Of a stretch of DNA of 57,325 nucleotides, positions 39,163-47,711 are shown in pieces (within the stretch, counting starts at the first letter, position 1; every line of letters begins with the position of its first letter). This DNA is from Acidocella aquatica (lineage in GTDB: Bacteria > Pseudomonadota > Alphaproteobacteria > Acetobacterales > Acetobacteraceae). The translations under genes and the position numbers were made by a program. A model generated the notes under the pieces. The model saw only the letters and a list, made by a program, of their open reading frames with translations. It did no database searches and was not told the origin of the DNA. The DNA lies in the NCBI RefSeq assembly GCF_030160635.1, contig NZ_BSOS01000049.1:1-57325 (forward strand). The letters run 5' to 3'.

Positions 39163-39885
39163 TCAATACATATGCTGGCCGCCGTTGATGGAGAGCGTGG
39201 AGCCGGTGATGAAATCAGCTTCGTCAGCGGTGACAAACACCACGCCGCGCGCGATGTCTTCCGCCTTGCCGAGCCGGCCGCGGGGGATTTTGGCGACGAT
39301 TTTCTCCAATACGTCAGGCGGGACGGCGCGCACCATGTCGGTATCAACATAGCCGGGGGCGATGGCGTTGGCGGTGATGGAATAACGGGCACCCTCCAGC
39401 GCCAGGGCCTTGGTGAAGCCGTGGATGCCTGATTTGGCGGCGGCGTAGTTAACCTGGCCGTATTGCCCGGCCTGGCCGTTGATGGAGCCGATGTTGACGA
39501 TACGGCCGAATTTGCGCGCCTTCATGCCGTCAAACGCGGCTTTGCAAAGATTGAAGCAGGAGCCAAGGTTGGTGTCGATCACTGCGTCCCACATGTCGCG
39601 CGTCATTTTGCTGATAACGGTGTCACGCGTGATGCCGGCGTTGTTGACGAGGATGTCCAAAGAGCCGTGCTTGGCGACGATGGCGTTTACCGCGTTGACG
39701 CACTGGTCATAGTCACCGACATCGAAGCGCATGGTCTCGATACCGGTTTCAGCGGAGAAAGCCTCGGCAGCGGCGGTGTTGCCTGCGTAGTTGGCAACGA
39801 CAGTTCGCCCAGCCTGTTTGAGCGCGATGCTGATGGCAGCCCCGATCCCACGAGTGCCGCCGGTAACTAATGAAATGCGTGCCAT
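39163..39885 (-). CDS. phaB: Acetoacetyl-CoA reductase (PhaB-type SDR)
   Basis: 240 residues. SDR cofactor loop TGGTRGIGAAI, VNNAGITRD, catalytic Ser in NIGSINGQAGQYGQVNYAAAK written across one block (Ser-Tyr-Lys), and the C-terminal TGSTLSINGGQHMY. GSINGQ...GQVNY and RGRLGKAEDIA match PhaB, which makes (R)-3-hydroxybutyryl-CoA for polyhydroxyalkanoate storage. FabG is the nearest alternative. No PHA synthase gene is in the window. Confidence 0.87.
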   Translation of the reverse strand: MARISLVTGGTRGIGAAISIALKQAGRTVVANYAGNTAAAEAFSAETGIETMRFDVGDYDQCVNAVNAIVAKHGSLDILVNNAGITRDTVISKMTRDMWDAVIDTNLGSCFNLCKAAFDGMKARKFGRIVNIGSINGQAGQYGQVNYAAAKSGIHGFTKALALEGARYSITANAIAPGYVDTDMVRAVPPDVLEKIVAKIPRGRLGKAEDIARGVVFVTADEADFITGSTLSINGGQHMY

Positions 39886-40121
39886 GTGTTTTCCCTCCGG
39901 TTTCCTTGAAGGCTAGACGATTTCCATATCTTCGGGAAGGTGGGAAAAGCGTTTGCTGTGCAGGTTAGACTGATAAATATATGCAATGGAATTTGATTTG
40001 CCCGCTTGACGAAGTCAAAAATCATGTTTTGGAGCGCAAATTGGTCTGGTTGTGCCTGAGCAGCGCGGGAGCGTCATTCAGGGCTGGTCTGGGCTGGGTG
40101 TTGGATATTGAATGAAACAAG

Positions 40122-40151
40122 AGTGGCCGCATTTGGGGCGCGGCCACTTTT
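40122..40151. terminator. Terminator-like hairpin after the iron alcohol dehydrogenase gene
   Basis: Perfect 9-bp stem AGTGGCCGC/GCGGCCACT with a 9-base loop (40122-40148), 17 bases past the minus-strand stop. TTTTG flanks it on the plus strand and a mixed T-rich stretch (CTTGTTTC) follows on the minus strand. Confidence 0.65.
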
Positions 40152-40164
40152 GCCGTGGTTTTAT

Positions 40165-41337
40165 CTACATGGCCGCGCGGAAGATGGCGATGACCTGATC
40201 CCGGTTCGCCTTGCGCGGGTTGGTGAGCATGCAGGCGTCTTTTTGTGCGTTATCCGCCATGACCGCATGGTCCTCGGCCTTCACGCCCAGCTCAGCCAGG
40301 CCGGCCGGTATGCCGATGGAGCTGGAAAGCTCGCGGATTGCCGCGATGGCGGATTTTGCTGCCTCGATGGTGGTCATACCCTGAGTGTTCACCCCGAGCA
40401 GGCGGCCGATCTCCGCGAAGCGGTCCGTGGCCGCGATCATGTTGAATTCACAGATATGCGGCAGCAATATCGCGTTGCAGACGCCGTGCGGCAGATTATA
40501 GAAGCCGCCGAGCTGGTGGGCCATGGCGTGGACGTAACCGAGGGAGGCGTTGTTGAACGCCATGCCCGCGAGGTATTGCGCATAGCACATCGCAGTCCGG
40601 CCTTCGATATTTTCGCCGTTTGCCACGACCTGCGGTAGCCATTGGCCGATCAGGCGGATGGCTTTCTCGGCGCAGGCGTCGGTGATGGGGGTTGCGGCGG
40701 TGGAGACGTAGGCTTCCACGGCGTGGGTCAGGGCGTCCATGCCGGTGGCGGCGGTCAGCGGTCCTGGTTTTGCCACCATCAGCCGGGGGTCGTCGATGGC
40801 CATCAAGGGGGTGCAGCGCCAGTCGACGATGGCCATCTTCACATGGGTGGAGGAGTTGGTGATAATGCAGAAGCGGGTCATTTCCGCGGCCGTGCCGGCG
40901 GTGGTGTTGATCGAGATTAGCGGGGTCATCGGCACTTTGCTGCGGTCGACGCCCTCATAGTCGCGGATGTGACCGCCACCGGCGGTGACCAGGCCGATGC
41001 CCTTGGCGCAGTCATGCGAAGAGCCGCCGCCAAGAGAGACGATGAAGTCGCAGTGATTGTCCTGGTAGACCTTAACGCCCTCATGCACGTTTATGTCGGT
41101 AGGGTTGGGTTCTGCACCGGGGAAGATGATGGCTTCGATTCCGGCTTCGCGGATGTAGCCCGCGATGGTATCGGCCAGTCCCATTTTATGCAGGCCGGCA
41201 TCGGTGACGATCAGCGCCTTGCGGCCGCCAAGCGATTTGGCGCGGGTTCCGGCCTCCCTGGCACAGCCAGGGCCGATAAGGGTGACGCAGGGGATAAAGA
41301 AGCTGTTGGTTTGGTCGGCAATCTGCTGATAGGCCAT
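40165..41337 (-). CDS. Iron-containing alcohol dehydrogenase (group III)
   Basis: 390 residues from the ATG at 41337; an upstream open extension of 54 codons lacks homology. NAD loop SLGGGSSHDCAKGIGL and the metal-binding HAMAHQLGGFYNLPHGVCNA (two His) with Asp/His in DALTHAVEAY are the group III signature. Relatives include 1,3-propanediol and ethanol dehydrogenases (AdhB). It reduces aldehydes or oxidises primary alcohols with NAD. The gene is monocistronic with its own downstream hairpin; the substrate is open. Confidence 0.93.
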   Translation of the reverse strand: MAYQQIADQTNSFFIPCVTLIGPGCAREAGTRAKSLGGRKALIVTDAGLHKMGLADTIAGYIREAGIEAIIFPGAEPNPTDINVHEGVKVYQDNHCDFIVSLGGGSSHDCAKGIGLVTAGGGHIRDYEGVDRSKVPMTPLISINTTAGTAAEMTRFCIITNSSTHVKMAIVDWRCTPLMAIDDPRLMVAKPGPLTAATGMDALTHAVEAYVSTAATPITDACAEKAIRLIGQWLPQVVANGENIEGRTAMCYAQYLAGMAFNNASLGYVHAMAHQLGGFYNLPHGVCNAILLPHICEFNMIAATDRFAEIGRLLGVNTQGMTTIEAAKSAIAAIRELSSSIGIPAGLAELGVKAEDHAVMADNAQKDACMLTNPRKANRDQVIAIFRAAM

Positions 41338-41745
41338 TTTGTTTCCTAAGATATTATTGGTTTGGTAGGGGGCTGCTTCGGGGAGCGCCGCAACAATCTC
41401 AGCAAATTTCGTGCCATGCTGTGCGCGGGGCGCGGGGCGGCATGTTTTGGGCAAAGCATGATGCCCTTGATGGATAATTAACGGGGGAGGCTGTTCCAAT
41501 TCAGCGCAACTGATTTTACCGCTGGTACAAAACGTGACAGTTTCGAGAATGGGAGTTGAAGCGTGGCTGGCTCGAATGTTTCAAGGTGCCGGAGTTTGAT
41601 GATTTTAAGTTGCCACGGGAGGTTCCTGAAGCCTGATGCGCCGTCTAACCGCGTTATTGTCCTGGCTCTGTTTTTTGGCCGGATGCCCTGAACTGGAATC
41701 TCGCGCTGAACAACGTTATACCCGGATGAATGTTAGAAATATGCC
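41338..41745. other. 408-base gap with a possible gene remnant
   Basis: Mostly featureless. From 41541 to 41636 on the plus strand a protein-like frame of 31 codons (FREWELKRGWLECF... LPREVPEA) runs to a TGA. A stop precedes it and there is no ATG, so it looks like the tail of a decayed gene of unknown family. The DUF202 gene begins 110 bases later without a clear ribosome-binding site. Confidence 0.4.
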
Positions 41746-42126
41746 ATGACAATTAAAAGCTTTACAGACCACGCGGCCAACGAGCGCACGTTTCTGGCCT
41801 GGGTGCGGACCGGCATCGCGATCATGGCATTCGGTTTTCTTGTTGAACGCTTTGATATTTTTCTAAAAATCGCGGCATCCACGCTGGGTCAGCGGGTTCA
41901 TATGGCTGCCAGTCAGGCGTTTGGTAATATTGCCGGTCTTTGTTTGATCGTTGCCGGCGCCGCACTGATTTTTTTATCCGGGCTGCGTTTCAAGACAATA
42001 GCGAAAGCAATCGAAAGCCCCGAAATGCAGCCCAGCCCAGGCAGAAAGATGGATTTCACACTTAGCGGGATGCTGGTTATCCTCGGCATCGCGCTGGTGA
42101 TTTATCTGACAAACGCACTTAGCTGA
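41746..42126 (+). CDS. DUF202 membrane protein (YidH-like)
   Basis: 126 residues. HAANERTFLAWVRTGIAIMAFGF is the DUF202 hallmark. Three hydrophobic helices (about 20-38, 62-82 and 105-123) indicate an inner-membrane protein. Function is unknown in this family. It stands alone between the remnant-bearing gap and a convergent GST gene. Confidence 0.85.
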   Translation: MTIKSFTDHAANERTFLAWVRTGIAIMAFGFLVERFDIFLKIAASTLGQRVHMAASQAFGNIAGLCLIVAGAALIFLSGLRFKTIAKAIESPEMQPSPGRKMDFTLSGMLVILGIALVIYLTNALS

Positions 42127-42186
42127 TGAGAGCCGGCATCTGGCGGGGGCGCCGCGCCACGTGCGGCCGTTAAAAAAGGCAGCAGG

Positions 42187-42858
42187 TTACGCCGGTGCGC
42201 CAAATTGCCGCGAGGGTGCTGCCTTCATGAAGGCTTCATGGGTTTCGCATGCCGCGAAAATCCGGTCCACCATTGGCGTGTCCGGCACCTCGATCTTGAA
42301 GATGGGCAGCACGATCTTGATGCTTGCCAGGCAGATATCCGCGATGGTGATGCGATCGCCGTGACAGAATGTGCCGGTTTCCGCCTCCGTGGCCAGGCGT
42401 TGTTCAAACGCCTGCAAGCCGGTTGCAAGCCAGTTGGCGCGCCATGCACGGGTGGCATCAGCATCAAAATGGGCCGTATCGGTGAGGTATTTTATCACGC
42501 GTGGCGTGATCAGCGGATGGGTGTCGGCCACCAGCATTGAGGCCAGCGAGCGAACCCGCGCGCGGCCATGCGGCGTATGCGGCAGCAGCGGTGTTTGCGG
42601 GTGGATGTCTTCGAGGAATTCCAGAATGGCCAGCGATTGGGTGATCGGCGGCGCCGGCTGAGCCTCACGGTCTATGAGTGCGGGAATCGCGCCCAGCGGG
42701 TTAATCCGCAAAAACGCCTCGCTGCGTTGCTCACCCGTCTCAAGGTTCACGAAGCGCTCGTCCGCGGTAAGTCCCTTGAGGTTGAGCGCCACACGCACCC
42801 GGTAGGTGGCAGAAGTGCGCCAATATGCAAACAACTCGAAACGGGATTTATCATTCAT
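42187..42858 (-). CDS. maiA: Zeta-class glutathione S-transferase / maleylacetoacetate isomerase
   Basis: 223 residues. The N-terminal thioredoxin-like domain has FAYWRTSATYRVRVALNLKG (the zeta S-x-x-x-x-R-V-R motif region) and IPALIDREA with QSLAILEFLED for glutathione binding. The helical C-domain carries GDRITIADICLA. It probably isomerises maleylacetoacetate or maleylpyruvate with glutathione. No homogentisate genes are nearby to confirm this. The start at 42858 is taken because the 79-codon upstream extension lacks similarity. Confidence 0.85.
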   Translation of the reverse strand: MNDKSRFELFAYWRTSATYRVRVALNLKGLTADERFVNLETGEQRSEAFLRINPLGAIPALIDREAQPAPPITQSLAILEFLEDIHPQTPLLPHTPHGRARVRSLASMLVADTHPLITPRVIKYLTDTAHFDADATRAWRANWLATGLQAFEQRLATEAETGTFCHGDRITIADICLASIKIVLPIFKIEVPDTPMVDRIFAACETHEAFMKAAPSRQFGAPA

Positions 42859-43051
42859 GATGCGCGACCCTCTTTCCGGGCGGATTTGGGAATTGTTTAG
42901 TCCATGACAGGTGGTATGTCCATTGGAGTAAATGAGATAAGCGGTTACACGGTGCGCTCCTTGCGCTATAAGTGGCCCTTGCGGGCTGAATGGCCTGGCG
43001 CTGGCGTACGCGAATGCGTGGCGTAAGGTTTTAATAACCCCGGAGATTAAA

Positions 43052-43327
43052 ATGCGGTCATTGTTTATGGCTTGCTTATTCATGGTTGCCAGCATTACAG
43101 CGTCGGTGGCTCAGGACTGTCATCATGATGCAGTGAGCACCTCGCCCGGCTTGCTGCTGTTTTTGTCCTCCGGGCAGGAGTTTAAGGTCTTTCCGACCAG
43201 CAACCGGATTGCACGGGCGTGGTTACCGCGCGATAGGCTGATCGTCTGCCGTAAGAGCGGGAACGCCTATGAGATTACGAACCTGGACCGTAAGGGTGAG
43301 CATATCGAGGCTTTGTATATGAACTAA
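43052..43327 (+). CDS. Small secreted protein of unknown function
   Basis: 91 residues. MRSLFMACLFMVASITASVAQ is a classical signal peptide with cleavage after SVA. The mature ~70 residues contain two Cys (CHHD near the start, VCRKSG in the middle) that could form a disulfide. GGAGATTAAA lies in front of the ATG. I do not recognise a family; the mature part looks like a small beta-rich periplasmic protein. Confidence 0.65.
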   Translation: MRSLFMACLFMVASITASVAQDCHHDAVSTSPGLLLFLSSGQEFKVFPTSNRIARAWLPRDRLIVCRKSGNAYEITNLDRKGEHIEALYMN

Positions 43328-43406
43328 GCATATGATCCGGCGGCATTAAGCTGGCGCGGTGGCCGGATGGTCATGGCCGGGACGCGCCAGGGTGTGTGCG
43401 GCCGCG

Positions 43407-44303
43407 CTATCGGGGCGGTGCCTGGTTGCCAAGCAACGCGATGAATTGCCGTACTGCCGGAGAGGCCTCGGCGTGACGGGTCGCAAGGACCAGATCGGAG
43501 CTGAGGTCGAGGCCGCGCACCGGGCGCAGCACCGTGCCGGGGATTCGCAGATTGCCCACGGAAACCGGCACCAGCCCAAAGCCCAGCCCGGCGGCGACAA
43601 TGGTGATGACGGTGAGGAAGTCACGTACCGGCTCCATGATGACCGGCCTGAACCCGCCTGCGCGGCCCAACTCCTGAATGCGGGTGAGAAATCCGGCCTC
43701 TTCGCCGAAATGGGGCACCAGCAGGGGAATGCCCGCGAGATCAGCCGGGGACAATGCTTTTTTGCGCGCCAGGGGGTGATCGGCCTGCAGGGCGATCAGC
43801 AGGGGGTCGCGTTTAAGGTGGAACACCTTGATCTCGACCGGGTAGTGCATGCGCGCGCGGATGAAACCGATGTCCAGCCGGCCGGTGGCGATTTCCTCGA
43901 TCTGGCGGGGGGTTTCCAGCTCGCGCAGATGCACATCCACGCCCGGCGCCACCGCGCGGTAGCGGCGCACGAAGTCTGACACGGTGCCGGCCAGCGCCGC
44001 CGAGGCAACGTAGCCGATTTCAATCCGGCCGATTTCGCCGCGCCCGGCGCGCTTGCCCACCATCTCGCCGCGCTCTGCCTGGCGCAGGATCAGCCTGGCC
44101 TCGGGCAGAAACAGCGCGCCGGTGGTGGTGAGCGTAACACTGGAGCGCTTGCTGCGGTTGAAGAGGCGGGCGCCGAGCAGGGCCTCCAGCGCCATGACAG
44201 TGCGGCTGACGGCGGATTGGGTCATGCCCAGGCGGTCTGCCGCGCGGGCGAAATGCAGCTCTTCGGCGACCATCTCGAAGCAGCGCAGTTGATGCAGTTC
44301 CAC
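43407..44303 (-). CDS. LysR-family regulator of the glutarate/amine operon
   Basis: 298 residues. The HTH is MELHQLRCFEMVAEELHFARAA with MTQSAVSRTVMALEALLG, followed by a CbnR/BenM-like effector domain (DIGFIRARM, GAGLGFGLVP type region near 240). The gene is divergent from glutaryl-CoA dehydrogenase over 140 bases that hold a palindrome near its own start, the usual arrangement for a LysR activator with autorepression. Glutarate or a precursor is the likely inducer; this is inference. Confidence 0.9.
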   Translation of the reverse strand: MELHQLRCFEMVAEELHFARAADRLGMTQSAVSRTVMALEALLGARLFNRSKRSSVTLTTTGALFLPEARLILRQAERGEMVGKRAGRGEIGRIEIGYVASAALAGTVSDFVRRYRAVAPGVDVHLRELETPRQIEEIATGRLDIGFIRARMHYPVEIKVFHLKRDPLLIALQADHPLARKKALSPADLAGIPLLVPHFGEEAGFLTRIQELGRAGGFRPVIMEPVRDFLTVITIVAAGLGFGLVPVSVGNLRIPGTVLRPVRGLDLSSDLVLATRHAEASPAVRQFIALLGNQAPPR

Positions 44304-44325
44304 GGGCCACCTCCGGCATCTGGCA

Positions 44326-44348
44326 TTTAATGTAAATTTTGCATTAAA
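44326..44348. promoter_or_regulatory. Palindromic LysR-type operator
   Basis: TTTAATG-(9 nt)-CATTAAA, arms perfect, contains the T-N11-A core pattern expected for a LysR box. It is 23 bases from the LysR start and about 95 bases upstream of the glutaryl-CoA dehydrogenase start. Confidence 0.6.
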
Positions 44349-44443
44349 GTTGTATTTTAATTCCTTTGCGCCGGTTTTGAAGTTGCGGCAAGAGTATCGC
44401 CGCCACCCCGGGGAGCCGGGCGTTTTTTAGCAAGGGATTCACC

Positions 44444-45640
44444 ATGACGCAGCCGCAAACCACCAAAGGGAAAATGGGTCCGTTCGACTGGAGCGATCCC
44501 TTGTTGCTTGAGGGCCTGTTGACCGAGGAAGAGCGCGCCATCCGTGATGCCGCGCATGAATATTGCCAGGACAAATTGCAGCCGCGCGTGCTGAAGGGTT
44601 TCCGCGAGGAGCATTTCGACCGCACGATCATGAATGAGCTGGGCGAGCTGGGGTTTCTCGGCGCGACACTGAGCACCCATGGCTGCGCGGATGTCAGCTA
44701 TGTGGCCTACGGGCTGATCTCGCGCGAGGTGGAGCGCGTGGATAGCGGCTACCGTTCCGCCTTCTCGGTGCAGTCCTCGCTGGTGATGTACCCGATCTAT
44801 GCGTTCGGCTCGCAGGCGCAGAAGGATAAGTATCTGCCCAAGCTGCGCATGGGTGAATTTGTCGGCTGTTTTGGCCTGACCGAGCCGGATGCCGGGTCTG
44901 ACCCCGCCTCGATGCGCACCAAGGCGGTGAAGGTGGATGGCGGTTATGTGCTCAACGGCTCGAAAACCTGGATCACCAATTCACCGCTCGCCGATGTGCT
45001 GCTGGTGTGGGCTAAGGACGATGCGGGCGATATTCGCGGTTTCCTCATCGAGCGCGGCGCCGCGGGGCTGAGCACGCCCAAGATCGAGGGTAAGGTGAGC
45101 CTGCGCGCCTCCACCACCGGCATGATCATGATGCAGGATGTGTTTGTGCCCGAGGAGGCGCTGCTGCCCGGTGTGAAAGGCCTGCGGGGCCCGTTCTCCT
45201 GCCTCAACAACGCCCGTTATGGCATCGCCTGGGGCGCGCTGGGGGCGGCGGAGTTTTGCTGGCACGCCGCGCGCGAATATACGCTGGGGCGCAAGATGTT
45301 CGGCCGCCCGCTCGCCGCGACGCAGCTTGTGCAGAAAAAACTGGCCGATATGCAGACCGAGATCACGCTGGGGCTGCACAGTGTGTTGCAGCTGGGCCGC
45401 CTGCTCGATGCGGGCCAGGCCGCGCCGGAGATGATCTCGCTGCTCAAGCGTAACAACTGCGGCAAGTCGCTCGATATCGCCCGCGTTGCGCGCGACATGC
45501 ACGGCGGCAACGGCATTTCCGATGAGTATCATGTGATCCGCCACATGGTGAACCTGGAGACCGTGAACACCTATGAGGGCGCGCATGATGTGCATGCGCT
45601 CATCCTGGGCCGCGCGATAACGGGCATCGCGGCGTTTTAG
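44444..45640 (+). CDS. gcdH: Glutaryl-CoA dehydrogenase
   Basis: 398 residues. FAD sites [13 protein letters not shown] and [10 protein letters not shown], substrate-region Arg in [10 protein letters not shown], and catalytic Glu378 in [14 protein letters not shown]. The last motif is specific to glutaryl-CoA dehydrogenases, which oxidise and decarboxylate glutaryl-CoA to crotonyl-CoA. AAGGGATTCACC precedes the ATG. It is first in a five-gene plus-strand run. Confidence 0.95.
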   Translation: MTQPQTTKGKMGPFDWSDPLLLEGLLTEEERAIRDAAHEYCQDKLQPRVLKGFREEHFDRTIMNELGELGFLGATLSTHGCADVSYVAYGLISREVERVDSGYRSAFSVQSSLVMYPIYAFGSQAQKDKYLPKLRMGEFVGCFGLTEPDAGSDPASMRTKAVKVDGGYVLNGSKTWITNSPLADVLLVWAKDDAGDIRGFLIERGAAGLSTPKIEGKVSLRASTTGMIMMQDVFVPEEALLPGVKGLRGPFSCLNNARYGIAWGALGAAEFCWHAAREYTLGRKMFGRPLAATQLVQKKLADMQTEITLGLHSVLQLGRLLDAGQAAPEMISLLKRNNCGKSLDIARVARDMHGGNGISDEYHVIRHMVNLETVNTYEGAHDVHALILGRAITGIAAF

Positions 45641-45652
45641 GAGCTCCTGAAC

Positions 45653-46867
45653 ATGCCCGGCCCGCTTCATGGCGTTCGCGTCCTCGACCTCAGCCGCATT
45701 CTGGCCGGCCCCTGGGCGGGGCAGTTGCTGGCTGATCTGGGGGCCGAGGTTATCAAGGTCGAACGGCCCGAGGTGGGCGACGACACGCGCAGCTGGGGGC
45801 CGCCGTTTTTGCCGCCCGCGGGGGGGGGCGCGGCGCGCGGCGAGAGCGCCTATTTCCTCTGCGCCAACCGGGGCAAAAAATCGGTGACGATCGATTTCGC
45901 CAGGCCCGAGGGGCAGGCGCTGGTGAAGCGGCTGGCCGCGCAGAGCGACATTTTACTGGAAAATTTCAAGGTTGATGGCTTGGCCAGGCTGGGGCTCGGC
46001 CCCGAGGATATGGCAAAGGTCAACCCAAGGCTGATTTATTGCTCGATCACCGGGTTTGGCCAGACCGGCCCTTACCGCGCCCACCCCGGCTATGATTTTT
46101 TGATGCAGGGCATGGGCGGGCTGATGAGCGTGACCGGGGAGCCGGACGGGGAGCCGATGAAGGTGGGCGTGGCGGTGACCGATGTGTTCACCGGCATGTA
46201 TGCCGCCACTTCGGTGCTGGCGGCGCTGGCCGAGCGTGAGCGCAGCGGGCTGGGGCAGCATGTTGATATCGCGCTGTTTGACGTGCAGATCGCCACGCTG
46301 GCCAACCAGATCATGAGTTATCTAGTGTCGGGGCAGCAGCCGCCGCGGCTGGGCAACGCGCATCCGAGCATCGTGCCTTATCAGGTGTTCCCGACCCTGG
46401 ATGGCCATGCGATTCTGGCCATCGGCAACGACGAGCAGTTCAGGCGGTTCACCCAGCTCGCCGGCGCGCCGGAGCTGGCGCTCGATGAGCGCTTTGCCAC
46501 CAACCCGGCGCGGGTGACCAACCGGGCGGTGCTGATACCGCTGCTGGAGGCGTTGATGCGGCAGCGGCCGACCCAGGGCTGGATCTCCGCGCTGGAGACA
46601 ATCGGCGTGCCCTGCGGCCCGATCAACAATTTCGCCGATCTGGAGGCACATGAGCAGGTGCGGGCGCGCGGCATCTTCAAGACCGTGCCGCACCCCTCCG
46701 CCGGTTCCATGCGCAGCGTCGCCAACCCGATGCGCTTCTCGCGTACCCAGGTGGAGGATGAGCGCGCATCCCCGCTGCTGGGCGCGGATACGCAGGATGT
46801 ACTGGGTGGCATGCTTGGTCTCTCCGGCGAGGAGCTGGGCGCGCTGCGGCTGGCCGGCGTTGTGTGA
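45653..46867 (+). CDS. Family III CoA-transferase (CaiB/BaiF), probably glutarate-specific
   Basis: 404 residues. The N-terminus GVRVLDLSRILAGPWAGQLL and LGAEVIKVERPEVGDDTR are the family signature, and the catalytic Asp lies in the HPGYDFLMQGMGG region. Directly behind gcdH (12-base gap, AGGAG present), this type is the succinyl-CoA:glutarate CoA-transferase that activates glutarate. The pairing gcdH-CaiB is common in proteobacteria, which supports the substrate call. Confidence 0.88.
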   Translation: MPGPLHGVRVLDLSRILAGPWAGQLLADLGAEVIKVERPEVGDDTRSWGPPFLPPAGGGAARGESAYFLCANRGKKSVTIDFARPEGQALVKRLAAQSDILLENFKVDGLARLGLGPEDMAKVNPRLIYCSITGFGQTGPYRAHPGYDFLMQGMGGLMSVTGEPDGEPMKVGVAVTDVFTGMYAATSVLAALAERERSGLGQHVDIALFDVQIATLANQIMSYLVSGQQPPRLGNAHPSIVPYQVFPTLDGHAILAIGNDEQFRRFTQLAGAPELALDERFATNPARVTNRAVLIPLLEALMRQRPTQGWISALETIGVPCGPINNFADLEAHEQVRARGIFKTVPHPSAGSMRSVANPMRFSRTQVEDERASPLLGADTQDVLGGMLGLSGEELGALRLAGVV

Positions 46868-46925
46868 GCGGCCGGGTTTTTCATGTGATGAACGATATAA
46901 AAAACCAATGCTCCGAGGTTGATAA

Positions 46926-47675
46926 ATGAAAACGACACGCCGGCCCGTCGTGGGCGTTATCACTGACATGCGCGATCTGGGCGGCATGGCGTATCAACTT
47001 ATCGGCGATAAATATGTGCAGGCGGTGTCGCAATTTGCCGATTGCCTGCCGATCGCGCTGCTGAGCGAACAGGGGCGCGGCGGCGCGGATGATCTGCTGG
47101 CGCTGTGCGATGGGTTTCTCTTCACCGGCAGCCCCTCGAACATCCGGCCCTGGCGCTACGGCGATGCGGCGGCGGGGGATGGGCCGTTCGACGATGAGCG
47201 CGATGCGCTGTCGCTCATGCTGATCCCCGCGATCCTGCGCGCGCGGGTTCCGGCACTTTTCATCTGCCGTGGTTTGCAGGAGCTGAATGTCGCGCAGGGG
47301 GGCACGCTGCAGACCAAAATTCCCGCGCAGGACCCGGCGGTTGCACATCATGCCCCCGAAGACGCCAGTTACGAGGACCGTTACGCGCCGCTGCACCAGG
47401 TGAGCCTGATCGAAGCCTCGCCGCTGGCCGATGTGTTCGGTGCGCCGTCTTTCGCGGTGAATTCGCTGCATTATCAGGCTTTGGCGAAAATCGGCGACGG
47501 CCTCACCGTGCATGGCTATGCCGAGGATGGCATTCCCGAGATCGCCGCCGCCGATGGTCATCCCTTCGCTATCGGCGTACAATGGCATCCGGAATACCGG
47601 CCCGAGCTGAGCGCGCCCAACCGCGCGCTGTTTGAGCATTTTGGCCAGGCCGTGCGCGCCCGGCGGGATGCATGA
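46926..47675 (+). CDS. puuD: Gamma-glutamyl-GABA hydrolase (PuuD-like class I amidotransferase)
   Basis: 249 residues. Class I glutamine-amidotransferase-like fold with nucleophile Cys114 (FICRGLQELNV) and catalytic His221 in QWHPEY. GFLFTGSPSNIRPWRYG matches PuuD and separates it from GuaA-type domains. It releases glutamate from gamma-glutamylated amino acids such as gamma-glutamyl-GABA or possibly gamma-glutamyl-5-aminovalerate. It lies among gcdH and aminotransferase genes. No gamma-glutamylpolyamine synthetase (PuuA) is in the window. Confidence 0.88.
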   Translation: MKTTRRPVVGVITDMRDLGGMAYQLIGDKYVQAVSQFADCLPIALLSEQGRGGADDLLALCDGFLFTGSPSNIRPWRYGDAAAGDGPFDDERDALSLMLIPAILRARVPALFICRGLQELNVAQGGTLQTKIPAQDPAVAHHAPEDASYEDRYAPLHQVSLIEASPLADVFGAPSFAVNSLHYQALAKIGDGLTVHGYAEDGIPEIAAADGHPFAIGVQWHPEYRPELSAPNRALFEHFGQAVRARRDA

Positions 47676-47711
47676 AACCGGCGTTTTCAGATTTTTTCAT
47701 AAGGAATAACA

